Source of the DNA: Fusarium oxysporum f. sp. lycopersici 4287
Lineage: Eukaryota > Ascomycota > Sordariomycetes > Hypocreales > Nectriaceae
Direction of reading: 5' to 3'
DNA: 64,000 nucleotides
NCBI RefSeq assembly: GCF_000149955.1
Contig: NC_030988.1
Span: 1,884,109-1,948,108, forward strand
The notes under the pieces: generated by a model
What the model saw: only the letters and a program-made list of their open reading frames with translations
Told to the model about the DNA's origin: nothing
The model's database searches: none
In this document: positions 11,717 to 22,927 of the stretch, in pieces
Numbering within the stretch: position 1 is the stretch's first letter
How the letters are laid out: every line of letters begins with the position of its first letter
Translations under genes and position numbers: made by a program

Positions 11717-12599
11717 TAAGCCGTTTTGCCTGGAGGCGTCATTCTAGAATGTGCATTCAAGCCACCCATAAGCCCTTGCGGAATAATGGCGTATCGACAG
11801 AACGCCAGGTGCGGAACAACTCGTTCTCAGTAAGCAGCGCGAAGGATCCTTGGATTCTGGGGTATATGTCAGCCTTATAGCCCTAACGACATAGCCCGCG
11901 ACTTAACGAACTATATATATATATATATATATATCAGTAATGCGTGGAGGGTGCGGGTTGGAGCGGCGTCGTGTAAGTGTTAGTGGAAATGGCGGGCGGG
12001 TTCAATAACACGTTAAAAATTCCCAGTAAATCAACCACATCAATGCATAAGGAAAAGAGTAGATGAATCGATAGCTTTCAATGTAATAAATCTTTTTAAG
12101 AGACACTAGAGGATTTTATTTATTGAGAGAAATGGTTATTGTCTATTGAAGATAAAATTCAAGGTCGATTTGACATCTGGTAATCTAAATCCCTGATAAG
12201 TGGCATTAGAAACGGGCGAATGAGAGGAATTATAAACCAAAAAGAACCTTGTCAAGCCTAAAAGTAGCCAATACGATGCATTTTAAAATCGAAAGAACCC
12301 TGTTATGTCCTCATGAACGAATAAGAAAATGCTATGGCTTACTATATCCTGCATGTCCTTTGGTAGACAAGATTGTCAAGATCAACAGTAAGCATACTTA
12401 ACTACATCGCAACCAAGCAAAGACAATATTGCACATAAGGATCCTCTTACTTACATTAGAAGAATATAGGTATAACTTGAATAATGACCTTACTGTATTA
12501 CTTGATGATAAAATCAAAAGGGAAAAGAACCTTGCCTAAAGTATATAATGTCATTAGTATCTATTAGAACCTTTTCTTATTTTAACCTACCCTAAGGTA

Positions 12600-12927
12600 A
12601 TTAGTTATTCTATATATCTCTCTAGACCATAGCCATCATCATCGTAATTATCACCATAAGATAAATTGCTTGCTGACTTGAATCTTGCCACTTCGTGTTG
12701 TCTAACATGACGCGTCCCCTTGTTATTATCACAGCCACGATCATCAAAACCTTGACCTTAAACCAATTACTTGTCTTAACTATGGCATAACCTAGCTAAA
12801 CTCTATCACTACCATTGTGACTTTCTTACTTCCCTATCCAATCAAAGACCAGAGAGTGCCAGAGTTCCCAGGTAAAAACACCCTCTTTCTCATAAATAGT
12901 GTTTTTACTCATTTCGGGACGTCACAT
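12600..12927 (-). mobile_element. Possible LTR-retrotransposon LTR remnant
   Basis: Read on the minus strand the segment starts TGTGACGTCCCGAAATGAG at 12927 and continues with a 10-bp inverted repeat (GTAAAAACAC at 12872-12881 against GTGTTTTTAC at 12899-12908). This resembles the start of some fungal LTRs. The other end, a target duplication and internal coding sequence were not found, so this is weak. Confidence 0.25.
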
Positions 12928-13420
12928 TAATATGAATAGAAGCCAATAATAATTAGTAGCTTATTAAGGGCAAAAAAGGGGATGATATAGACTAAATTCA
13001 TAATAAACAAATGCAGGAGGAAATAGTAGGATGAGAGTTCGTGAAGATCGCGATGCATTATATAATACCAATTCATAACAATACTCACTGAAGATAGGTC
13101 GCCGAGCATTGACCGCACAAGAAAAGGCAGAACGACAGAGGCAACGACAGGAGGCGCTCCGCGCGAAACAAACGCTGGAACTTGCTCGAGAGTGTGCTCT
13201 CGATCCTCATCTACGCGTGGTTGTTGACCGTCCATTGCCTGCGTCATCCGCATCACAGACTATAACGGCTACTATAGGTTCATTCGAGTCCACCTCTTCT
13301 ATCAATCTATATCTACTGGCTAGTGTTCTAACGACAAGGCTTATATGACTAGCTCGACCGTACGCAAACGAAGGCGATAGTCCTGTGGATCCGCTAGCAC
13401 GAGAAAGGCACGCAGCTTCA

Positions 13421-13483
13421 ACCAGTGATCGGAATGGTCTGGTCTGGACCCCCAGACCAGACCAGACCATTCCGATCACTGGT
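13421..13483. repeat. 63-bp near-perfect palindrome
   Basis: Arms of about 27 bp starting ACCAGTGATCGGAATGGTCT are mirrored around a short C-rich centre; the right arm has one extra CCAGA unit. The outer ends CAGTG/CACTG resemble hAT transposon termini meeting head to head. It could also be a hairpin-forming fold-back relic. Confidence 0.7.
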
Positions 13484-13908
13484 ATCCGGGAATAAAAACT
13501 CAGCAGAGGTGAACCGGCTCAGTATCCCATCTGCCAGTAACCGGGGAGAAATCGAGACGACTTGTCACTTTTAATAGTAGTTAACAAACATAATAGGTCC
13601 CCCCGAACTCACCAACATGTTCCATGGAGCTGTGCAGGATAAATGAAAACGCAAGCTATCATATGATTGATGGCCTAGCCACGAAGTCAAAAGTGCAGTA
13701 GTTCGACTTCGACCATGCGATACAAACTCTCCTTGCTGAATTTAAGTTCAGCCACGAAAGCTTGTACTGGCAGCACAGGTGACAGAATGTCTCAGTATGA
13801 CGCCTCACACAAGGTCCCCACTCGGCACGAATAGTTGCAAATCTCGGGGGACAAAGTTCGTGAGGTCATGATTACTCGGTATTGGTTAACCCCTACGCAT
13901 TGTGCTTT

Positions 13909-14524
13909 TCATGTGCCGGTTCTGACATGTGCACACCCCGATGGCATGAAGTGTGATACGCACAAGGGACAAGTATAATGTTGCCCCAGGTACCATGGAG
14001 TAATGCAACCCGAATGGAATGTATGCCCACACGGTAACCGACGGACGATATCACTATCCGCCATCGTTTCCAAGCATATAGCGCTATATAACAAGGACAG
14101 TCAATTTAAGAATGAAACTGTCTGTTAACTTAAATGGCTTACCAGATTACGAGCGCGTCAGGCCAGGCCGAATGTTCTCCTGGGCCCTCGATTTCCATCT
14201 CTGTTGTTACTTGTTTATACACCCGCGGCGGAGCTATTGAGTCTAGCTGTTGCAGGTTGCTAACCTCGGAGTTTGTGCTTCTCGACGACTGGACGCTCTC
14301 TGACTCTGAGCTCGCGAGCGTGTTGTTACTAGGGGTTCTGAATTTAATGCTTTCTTATTGTTAGCTCTAGTACATATGCTCTTATTTGTCGACCAGGGCA
14401 CGACATACTCGTATATGAGAAGGATATATAAGATAAGAAAAACCACGATAATGATGATTATGGGGATTGGATGCGCTGGGGTTTGGTCGTCTTGGCTCGG
14501 TGGGGTACTATTTAATATCGTCAT
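13909..14524 (-). CDS. Single-pass membrane RING-H2 finger protein (putative E3 ubiquitin ligase)
   Basis: Proposed exons 14524-14330, 14264-14143 and 14083-13909 give 163 residues. The N-terminal part has one hydrophobic helix (PIPIIIIIVVFLILYILLIY). The middle contains LDSIAPPRVYKQV, and the C-terminus is a RING-H2 finger: C-A-I-C, then CGHTFHSGC and CPLC. The first cysteine pair is only complete if the 59-nt intron 14142-14084 is removed (codon split TG|C), which is strong support for that junction. The 65-nt first intron with a GTAACA donor is less certain. Proteins of this layout attach ubiquitin to membrane-proximal substrates; the partner is unknown. A truncated relative lies at 63613-63790. 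The gene sits alone between transposon remnants. Confidence 0.7.
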
Positions 14525-15113
14525 GATTGCTTGATGGTTTCTTAATCAGACCACTTAGTCTATCATTCCAAAATGCACGAAGTGCGTAACCGCCGGATTT
14601 ATATTATAATGTTCAGCTTCGAGCCTATATCAGGCTCACGTAGCTTGAACTTTTCGTTAGCATTCCTACGCCGGGACCATGGTCCGCTATTGGCTTTGGC
14701 CTGTTGTGGTCTGATCTGGAAAGTTTATGTCGAAGGCTCCACGCAGACTCCTTATTTTCGCATGTGATCTTATCCCCCTTCCTTCCAGATCAATCAGGCC
14801 CCCCAACTGCAACAGCCTTACCCATACACAACCAGCCGCCAGTCGCCGCCAGTCGCCGCCAGAAGAGTTGTCACTGCAAAGCTAAAAGGTCGCTCGAGGA
14901 TTGCTCTCCGCTACCCACTCAAGCCATCAAGCCAATAGGTGCGATATCCACAGTCCTGATAGTGGTAGTCGGCGCTGCGGCTCCACTAATGAAGACAAAA
15001 GCAACCTTCCACCTTTTGCGAGCGCACAATGATCCACGCCCTAGCCCACCAAAGTTTAGTCGGCTCAGGCGGAAGGTTCAGGCCCAGGAAGCGGCCTAAA
15101 CAAACTGTCTGAT
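14525..15113. other. Intergenic region, no gene seen
   Basis: Upstream of the RING gene. It contains a short tandem CAGTCGCCGC repeat near 14838-14860. Open frames here lack domains. Confidence 0.5.
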
Positions 15114-15403
15114 CTATCCCTTTGAGTGCCACAGCCCTTCAGGATCGTCACAACAGGGATATATAACCAATCAAAGTAAGTAAATAAGCCGCTACAGGCC
15201 AACTTGTACTCAAGCCGCGATAGAGGGTTGTCAGCCAATTGAAATTGCTGAATTAGATGGCTATACCGCCAAAGAGGTAGCCCAGTTACAGGCGAAGACA
15301 GCTCTTTCAACTGCGCTTGGGGCGGAGTTTTTGTCACCTTCTTGTACGTGGGGTAAAGTGGGTCGAGATACCTACTGAAGGGCTGTGGCACTCAAAGGGA
15401 TAG
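15114..15403. mobile_element. 290-bp inverted-repeat element (MITE-like)
   Basis: A perfect 29-bp inverted repeat beginning CTATCCCTTTGAGTGCCACA at 15114 is repeated in opposite orientation at 15375-15403. There is no coding capacity, and no clear target duplication was identified. The size and ends fit a miniature inverted-repeat element of unknown superfamily. Confidence 0.65.
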
Positions 15404-15484
15404 GTACATAAGGACAAGGAAATTGCGCTGTCAATCAAACACTTCACATGGCAAAAACCCAGGAGGGGCCTCATAGGGACACGC

Positions 15485-15966
15485 CTAGGCGCGCCTCCAC
15501 TCCTGAACGCGTAGCCGGCGCCTGCTACAGAGGCGCCCGGGCGCGCTTTTAGACTTTTTACGTTTTAAATTCTACAAAATTAGTAGAATTTATTTAAAAA
15601 TTAGGGAAAAATATCTATGCTATCTATTACATTATATCTATATATATATCTTATTTTAATCACTATATCTTTAATATTCAATTAGTTATAAGGTATTTCA
15701 ACCTGCGCTTAGTCATCATTCATGAAATTCGCGCGCCCAGGTGCGCGATTAGTCTCATTCAACTTTTAATAATTATAATAAAATTAAAGAAAATTAACGA
15801 TAAGAAAAGTAAGATCATAAGCATATTTATGATGCTATTACATATTACATACAGAGTTTTTATAGTTTAATATGAATGAAATGTTAGGTTATTAAAGAAA
15901 ACGTAAAAAAATCTAAATGCGCATCCGGGCGCGCGTGTAGCGGGCGCCCGCGTAGGCGTGCGGATT
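15485..15966. mobile_element. Element with GC-rich imperfect inverted ends and AT-rich core
   Basis: The left end (about 15485-15560) contains GCGCCTGCTACAGAGGCGCC and the right end (about 15900-15966), read in reverse, contains a closely similar GCGCCCGCTACA sequence. Both are followed inward by CGCCCGG...GCGC and TTTAGA. The roughly 340 bp between are very AT-rich, with a further short GCGCGCCC block at about 15731. Non-coding. This looks like a MITE or fold-back element; its ends are not precisely defined. Confidence 0.5.
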
Positions 15967-16072
15967 ATGTCAGCCCTCAATTTGGCCCAAACTCCACTGT
16001 CGCGGTTTTCAGGGGCTGCACCCATTGCTGCTTTGCTCGTCACAACTGTAGTCCCTAGGTGCGGGCTTCATC

Positions 16073-16263
16073 ATGGCCCAAGCGACGTTTCCTGATGATG
16101 TGCTCCCGCCAGAGGGTACATACGATTCACGAGAGGCTCTGCTCGCCGCTATCAACAAGTGGGCAGCACCGAGAGGATACGCGTTCATAACTGGAAGATC
16201 TTCACGATCAACTAGCGGCAGGCAGATTATCACCTACGCATGCGGTCGATGGTGTCGTCCGCC
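16073..16263 (+). pseudogene. Mutator-like (Hop-type MULE) transposase N-terminal fragment
   Basis: The frame from ATG 16073 reads VLPPEGTYDSREALLAAINK then WAAPRGYAFITGRSS and Y-A-C. This resembles the FAR1/WRKY-GCM1 type DNA-binding start of fungal Hop-like Mutator transposases. It stops abruptly at TA 16264-16265, where the decayed Fot1-type copy was inserted. The rest of the MULE is not found on the other side. Assignment rests on recalled similarity of a short segment. Confidence 0.5.
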
Positions 16264-16265
16264 TA

Positions 16266-17895
16266 CCATGCAGTACCCACCTGCCGGTCATACCCACCTA
16301 CCGGTCAGCGAAAAAAGAATTTCCCCATACAAAATGTCCAACTTCACTTGCACAGTGCTTGGCCAAAATTGAAGTTATTTACATGAAACAGATTGTGTCT
16401 TACTGAGAGTTTCATGCTGTTTCATATTGGCATATTCATTTGTATTTTACACAAGCAGTTTGGTCGCATGGCACTAAGGTAAAATTTCTCAAATGTCTCC
16501 TTCATCACCCAGCCTCCCCGAAATTTCTTCAAATTTTTATCTATAGCAGCTTCCTTTAATCGCCTTGAAATTGCCTCAACAGTCCTATACAGAGAATGAT
16601 GTCATTGAAGCTATACTGGATGTTACAGATAATCTCCTCTCGCAGCACCAGGCCGCCCAGAAGCATGGAATGCCCCAAACCACTCTGTCTGACCGATTAA
16701 GAGGCCTACCGTCAAAGCCCGAGGTCACCCAACCTGCCTAGCTGTTATACAAATCCCAAGAGGCTAGATTAGTTACATGGATACTTCGACAAGAGGCCTT
16801 GGGCTATGCTCCTTCCCACAGTCAAGTTCGCGCCACCGTAGCTGCCCTGTTGAGATAGCAGGGCCGGGAAAGGCCTATCGGTGTACACTGGCTAGCCAGG
16901 TTTATTAAACGCCATCCAGAGATCGATACGAAGGTAGGAAAACGCCAGGAAGCTGCAAGGTTCAATTCTTTTACCCCAATGGCCGTCAATTGGTACTTTA
17001 ATATCCGGGAGAGCGAATATGGCTGGATCAAGCCTGAGAACACGGTTAAGGTTGACGAGGGCGGTATCATGGCTGGATTTGGTGAGTACTGACCACTTCT
17101 GATACAAGACTTACCAATAAGTTGCAAATCTAGGTTTGGATTCCCTGGTAATTGGCAGTAGCGATCCCAGGAGGAAGGCCTTCCTCAAAGGCTCGCAGTC
17201 CAGCACTTGGACTAGTTTTACCGAAGCCGTCACTGCAGATGGCCGTCTTCTAAAGCCGGGAATTATCTTCAAGGGCAAAGAACTTCAGAAGCAGTGGTTA
17301 TTGATGGGTTTAACAAGATCGCCGACTGGTATTATATCACGTCCGATAACGGCTGGACAGACAACCATATCGCGGTCGAGTGGCTCAAAGAGGTTTATCT
17401 GCCCCAAATCCATCCAGCAGATGAGTCTGATGCAAGGCTCATCATATTAGATGGCCATGGGAGCCATGTATCTGTGGGTGTCTACCTGTTCTCGATCAGA
17501 AATATCGCTGACTGAAATTCCAGGATGAGTGGATGGCCACGTCTTTTTTAAACAACGTGTATTGCTGTTACCTGCCTGCACATTGCTCTAATGACCTACA
17601 GCCACTGGCTAATGGTGTTTTCAACACATCCAAGGCTGCATATCGAAAAGAACTCCAAAAACTGGCAAGCCTGACGGATTCTGCGCCCGTGGACAAGGTC
17701 AACTTCATCAAGGCTTATGCCAAAGCCAGGGAAGTGGGTATGACGAAGAAAAACATCCTTTCAGGCTAGCGAGTAACTAGGAACTAGCCGATTTCACGAC
17801 GGAAAGCGCTCATACATGCCGAAATTCAACCAGACAAGAAGAAAACGATGCCTGGATCAGACGGCCACAGAGACGGGCAAGTCGACTCTGATAAC
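16266..17895 (+). mobile_element. Decayed Fot1/pogo-type element, 5' end and transposase relic
   Basis: The left end starts CCATGCAGTACCCACCTGCC right after TA 16264-16265, paralleling the intact copy. It contains a tandem 17-bp unit (ACCCACCTGCCGGTCAT and a close copy). The transposase relic spans about 16590-17880 on the plus strand and keeps DEGGIMAGFG, LILDGHGSH and DEWMATSFLNNVYCCYLPAH. It carries stops at about 16739 and 16857 (TAG), a frameshift near 17300 and a stop at about 17767 where the intact copy has Trp. The right terminal repeat is absent because a hAT element begins at 17896. Confidence 0.85.
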
Positions 17896-20892
17896 CAGTG
17901 CTGGATAGCCACGCTATGAAACTGAAACTGGGGGGAGTTTCAGTTTCACGAAACCGGGCGTCAGTATAGTTTCAGTTTCATATGAACCGGTTTCAGTTTC
18001 ATACGAAACAATATCCAGTTGCAGTCCAAATTTTTGACAAGCTCGGCATCGATATACTCCTTATCTCCAAGTACCCCAAAGATGTTTGGTATTATCTGCC
18101 TACCTACACTACCAATTCCCTAGGCTCGCCATCACTTTCTGCCCTCTTACTCCTCTCTATATCTTCTTGGAGTATCCTTACAGCCGCGTCGATATCCTCC
18201 GCTTCCCTAAACACCCCTGCAAGAAGCGGCCTGCTCTTTCCCTTTGGAACGCTTATCCAACTTTTAATGCACTCACATGCCTCTACCATTTTGGCAGACA
18301 TGCTACTTCTATCCCATCTAACCTGCCGTCTTGCGCCTGAGAAGGTTCGCTCTGCTTCCGTAGACATGGGGGGGGGATGCAGAATATGTCAATAGCCATA
18401 CGGCAGAGGAGGGGGAAATTCTCTCGCTGGGTCGGTTCAAGCCACCACTGTAAGGCCGTTTGTTGTCCAATCCCAACCTGTGAGCCCTGCGAAGCATCAT
18501 CAAAACCAGGCCATTAGAAGCCTTCAAATTACTTACATAAATAAAGCGGTCGAATTCATCCTTCACCTCACTCGCTGTGCTGTACACCTTCTGCCTCCAG
18601 CGATCAAACTCATCGAGTTCTTGCTCTTTCTTCCTGTTGTTCCATCTGGGAGCTGGTAGCTCTTGTAGTCTGTTGGACCCAGATCTCCCTTACAGCCTTC
18701 ACGGCATTGCTGACCCAGGCTGGGTTTCTTCTTCCACTGCTCACTCAGATAGCTCTTTCGGAGTGCTGGGTGGAGGAGAATACCGGGCCACGTACACCGG
18801 GGCTTGTTCGGTAAGCTGGTAATACTTCTCGAACTTTAGCCAAGCCACGTGAAAGCGCGTATAGAAGCGTGGGCCACTGAAAGCCCGGTTTTTAGTCCGC
18901 GTGAAGTGATGATGGAAGAAATCCATATGGGAGAGAACTTCATCGAGTGTATTCTCCCGGCCTTGGCGCACCGAGATCTGGTGGAATACTTGTAAGAACG
19001 CATGAATATCTCCTAGTTCGTTCCAGTCGTTGTGGTCCAGTGCATCTTTCTCGATTTTGGCATGATTTTCTTGAATCCAATCCATGAACTTTGCCCGATT
19101 CTCAATTGCCACGTCAATGAGGCGAAACCATGAATTCCAACGTGTGTCATTGTCCCTCGGCAAGGCCCTGCCAATCTCGGCCTTGAAGTCGTTGTAAATG
19201 CTGGTAGAGCTCCTTGAATATATGCACAAGTTGTGAAGTTTCCCCAGAACACTAAACTCCCGCCATTCCTCGGTAGCTTGTGCCTTCGTAATAATGCCCC
19301 CTTCTTCTCTTTCGGATAGCCTGCACAGCCGCTCATACGCCTCATCAATCCCCTCTCTCTCATCCTCTTGAATCTTCTTTGCTTTACTCCGAAAGAGGAA
19401 GGCTTGAACGATGAGGTTCATGATGTGGCCACTGCAGCGTAGTCGCCTGGCAACCGGATCTAAACCATCAATCTCTTTTGCGATATCGTCAAGCATAGTG
19501 TCGTTAGCGTCGTGGTTATCCATCGTAAAGTAGCCAACCTTTCCTCTGAGATCGTACTCTTCGACAACCTCCAGGAAAGCCTTGGCTTGCAATTTCCCGT
19601 TGTGGCTTCCTTTGAACTCGCGCAGCGACAATAACGCTTGAGCGACTCCTCTCGTCTCCGCATCTACAAAATGGACCACGATTGCCTGGTATGCCGCCTT
19701 CTGTTCCGATGAGGTCCACATGTCAATGGTGAAGTGGACCATAGATGAGAGAGAATTATGAAGCTTCTTGACGAGTCCTTGTTTTTGTTGAGCGAAAGTC
19801 TTTTTGAGAAGCTTCGGCACCGCTCTGCGGCTGAGTAGGAGGACGTCCCGGGCCATATAGTTGCAGGAGAGTATAACAGCATGAAACTCGGGGTACTCGA
19901 TGAATGTGTGGGCGATATTGCGAACCGCAAGAAGCCTGGCAAGTGCTTTCTCGAATGCAGGAATATTAATAGCGTTTGCCAAATATTTTTCCTCAGTAAG
20001 GTCTCGACTGGCTTGACGTTCCTCCTGCCTTCCGAACAAGTCCGTAATGGTGCCATGTTGCTGCTTCTTCAGATCCGACCTTCCCACATGCTCTATCACC
20101 CGGATGCCATGAAAGTCCCGCAGGTGCTTGCGGGCTCGACTCAGGTTCGTCGTTATCGAATTAGGCTTTTTCGTGGAGTCGCAGTGCTTGCAGTACCAAA
20201 TTTCGTGGTATGAGGTATCGCGAGCTTTCTCCCCTCTCTCTTCATAAGGGCCACGCGCCTCGTTCCAAGTGCTTTTGTTCGTACGGCCTTTGGCGCGCTT
20301 GCCAGCCCGATCAGAGAGAGAGAGTGATCCAATGTGTGCTTCGCGGGAACGGGAGAACCAGGAGAAGCAGACCCCAAGAGCTCATCAGAAGGCTCCGATA
20401 ACAAGGGAGCGGGCGAAGCTGATGACATGTTGTCGGACAATTAATTCCACAGGGATCAGTGATGGCACCAGTCAACTGATAAGAATTAACTAAAGAACAA
20501 ATGAAATTGAACCCGCCATGTGTTCGGGCACAGCTATTTAAGCTCATGTCGTTAGGATTGGAGTCCTTGATGCGACAAGCTGGACGTAAAACCGGAGACA
20601 CGACTCCAAAGTACGGGCCGCGTTTCACATCCAGTCGCACGAACCTAGTGGTGATATGCGACACATATTTACTATTAGCAAGTTTCTAACTGCGTTGAAG
20701 GCATTTGGTTTGCAAAATTTTCTTGGTTAAGTACTAAGATATTTGGGACTCATCGGGCGTATATGAAACATATGAAACCGACTGAAACATATGAAACTGG
20801 GGGAGTTACTGTTTCATACGAAACCGGGTCCAGGGACTGTTTCAGTTTCATATGAAACAGTATGAAACAACACGCGTGGCTATCCAGCACTG
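17896..20892 (-). mobile_element. hAT transposon A (3.0 kb), decayed transposase
   Basis: Perfect 19-bp terminal inverted repeats (CAGTGCTGGATAGCCACGC) at 17896 and 20892 have the CAG...CTG ends typical of hAT elements. Just inside each end are clusters of GTTTCAGTTTCATATGAAAC-type motifs (17916-18008 and 20763-20868), as expected for subterminal transposase-binding sites. The flanks do not show a matching 8-bp duplication and belong to unrelated sequences: a Fot1 relic on the left and an F-box gene on the right. Confidence 0.9.
18104..20440 (-). pseudogene. hAT transposase, frameshifted
   Basis: Order from the N-terminus: a Ser/Pro-rich start (MSDNMSSASPAPLLSE), a BED-type zinc finger (CKHCDS with RKHLRDFH) around 20130-20200, the RNaseH-like core (FTIDMWTSS, FTMDNHDANDTM, LRCSGHIMNLIVQAFL, DNDTRWNSW), and the C-terminal dimerisation region (MAIDIFCIPPPMSTEAERTF) near 18320-18390. 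The core is one long frame (20099-18741). The start of the zinc finger and the stretch 18600-18760 need frame changes (at least three), while an intron with donor GTAAGT near 18537 restores the last exon. Probably inactive, although BED finger, core and dimerisation domain remain readable. Confidence 0.85.
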
Positions 20893-21319
20893 GATAGAAT
20901 AACGGGATGCGGCCGAGTTTCCTGGTCGGATGGACGGTGACCTCGTAGGAATAGCCAGTCAAACCACGTTCGTATGTGTCAGGCCAATTTGGTTTTCTCT
21001 GGAATGGAAGAAGACGTCGGTCCGGATCATGGAGAAAGGCGGCATCTGGGGAAGCCCCCATATCCAAGCAGCGTCTCCCGATGGCCGCGTCGCCAAAGTA
21101 GCAGGCCCAGGATAGAGAGTTGTATATACCGTCATCGATGTCTCGCCGCATCATTATTGGCGTCATAGTCGCGACGAGGTTTCGGCATGTCTGGAGGAGG
21201 CATTTGATATCGGCTTGGTCGAGGTGATCGGTGATGGAACTGATGATTTCACAAGGTAAGGAGGTGATTGAACAATTTGTTTGTTTGGACAAAGCACGGG
21301 GTTGGAGTGCCATTGCCAC
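20893..21319 (-). pseudogene. F-box/ankyrin-type protein, 3'-truncated by hAT A
   Basis: ATG 21319 starts MAMALQPRALSKQTN followed by an F-box (ITSLPCEIISSITDHLDQAD, LLQTCRNL). An ankyrin-like helix pair follows (ACYFGDAAIGRRCLDMGASP). About 142 codons remain before the sequence runs into the hAT terminal repeat at 20892; the open frame continues as nonsense inside the transposon to 20750. Fungal F-box/ankyrin proteins are usually much longer and act as substrate adaptors of SCF ubiquitin ligases. The missing C-terminal part is not found on the far side of the transposon. Confidence 0.72.
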
Positions 21320-22927
21320 TAATCTCCGACAGATATAGTTGAAGAGTGAGAAAATTGAGCTGAGGTCTACTGTACGCCGTCATTAACTGCTGTTTAGCCT
21401 TTGGCCTTTGCCTATTAGCTAAATATCACTACGTACCTTGTGGATCTACTCCCTAGTTCCCGATGACTAAATCTCACTGTCTGCTTCGGGGATCCACCAA
21501 GTGCCCGATGAGATTCGCCGAATCTTCCTCGAATCATACTCTAACACATAAAATTGGGTTGGGGGCTGTGTGACCTGTGCCTTGCTCTATGGAAGGAGTC
21601 GATCCTATTTGGCGTAACCATAACATGTTAATTCCACAAACCACAGTTCTCGCAGTTGTTGTGTTTTCCTATATTGTAGCTCGTAATTGGGCGTTGCGGT
21701 GTAGAAGTATCTGGTATCGAAATAAGCATATTGTGTTAATCGATTGGAGAAGAATAACTTGCGCTGACGAGGCCAAAGCTAGAGACAAAAGAGTATCCCC
21801 ATCCCTGCCGCCAATGGATTGGAATAGCCATTGATCCTTCAAAGCAACGGATCTCAGCACCCAGAACTCAATCTTTTTCCAGGATCAAATCGTGAACTCC
21901 TTTCGAGTCATCTTCACCTAGGATCACGAGGTAATCTCACAGCAAATCCTCCTTGACGTCGGGCATCGACAGTAAGACGAGCGCCGTAGTCAGCTTGAAT
22001 ATGGGTCCAGATTCATGATGTAGAATCTTAGAGTGCTAGTTCGAGTGGATGCCCCTCTCTCAAAAGATGTAATGTTCCATTGAATCGTACGACAGTGAGA
22101 TGCTAAAAGTTTGCATCCGGGTCTCACCAAGCCTTTCTAGCCTTTTTGAGACATATACTACCCGATTAAGCATACTTCAGCTGCACCTGCAATGTCAGAC
22201 GCTCTCGCCGAATAGATTCACTTATTGGGGTGCACATCTGTTTGTACTAATTGTAGGCCTTGTAAATAAGTATGAGAGAATTTCAGGGACCACGTAAGCA
22301 TAACTTGTTATTTCTAAGTCAACAAAAAGCTATAACAAAAGAGTCCGATGACTCAGCATATCAGTATCTCTATCAAAATTGAAGGCCCAAATCATTATTA
22401 CAGGGTTCATCGCTGCGACAGGAGCCTCAGCAAACTGCATCCAACGCTTGGGGCTGGGGCATTATTTATGAGAGAGTTAGAGGCTCTTATTTCAGTGTAG
22501 GAAACCATTTTGAGAGGTGAGCAGTTCTGTCAGGCGGATCCGAGAAGCTTAGAAGGGTACAAGTTGAAGGGGGTTGAAAACATTGCTTGTCGAATAACAT
22601 TGGTTGAAGGATTCAAGGCGCCAGACCCTTTTCGCATTCTGAGTTAGCCAATCACGTGGCATTTTCCATATTACGCCGCAGTAGCTAAAACTTTTCAAGA
22701 TGGGGAAAGAATGAAAAGGATAATCCAACATCTCTGAAGTCATTACATAAATGAACGTATAATAGAGTTATGTAAGGTGGGCAATTGACTTCTGCTTAGA
22801 TCATGGGTTTTGGCACACAGTTTGAATGAAGCACTTCTTATAACCCTGACCCCGTCTACTGGCTATCTCTTTCTTGATTGTCTACTCTATTACGCTCCAA
22901 AAACACCTCTAATATAAACTCTAACAC
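21320..22927. other. Intergenic region, no gene seen
   Basis: Upstream of the F-box fragment and downstream of the M6 protease. Several short open frames lack domains or splice support. No inverted-repeat element was recognised. Confidence 0.5.

Larger units (their letters stand above)
11717..13908. other. AT-rich intergenic debris
   Basis: No intact gene. It contains an AT microsatellite at about 11912-11933 and strongly AT-rich sequence at 12000-13000 that looks like decayed transposon. The line from 12700 to 12927 resembles part of a minus-strand LTR. An isolated coding-like stretch at 13109-13348 (QEKAERQRQRQEALRAKQTL) has no recognisable family. A long palindrome sits at 13421-13483. 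Confidence 0.5.

Noticed and set aside
13909..14094. RING finger seemingly lacking its first cysteine (Y-S-A-I-C)
   Set aside because: The first cysteine is created by splicing (TG|C) across the intron 14142-14084, so the finger is complete.
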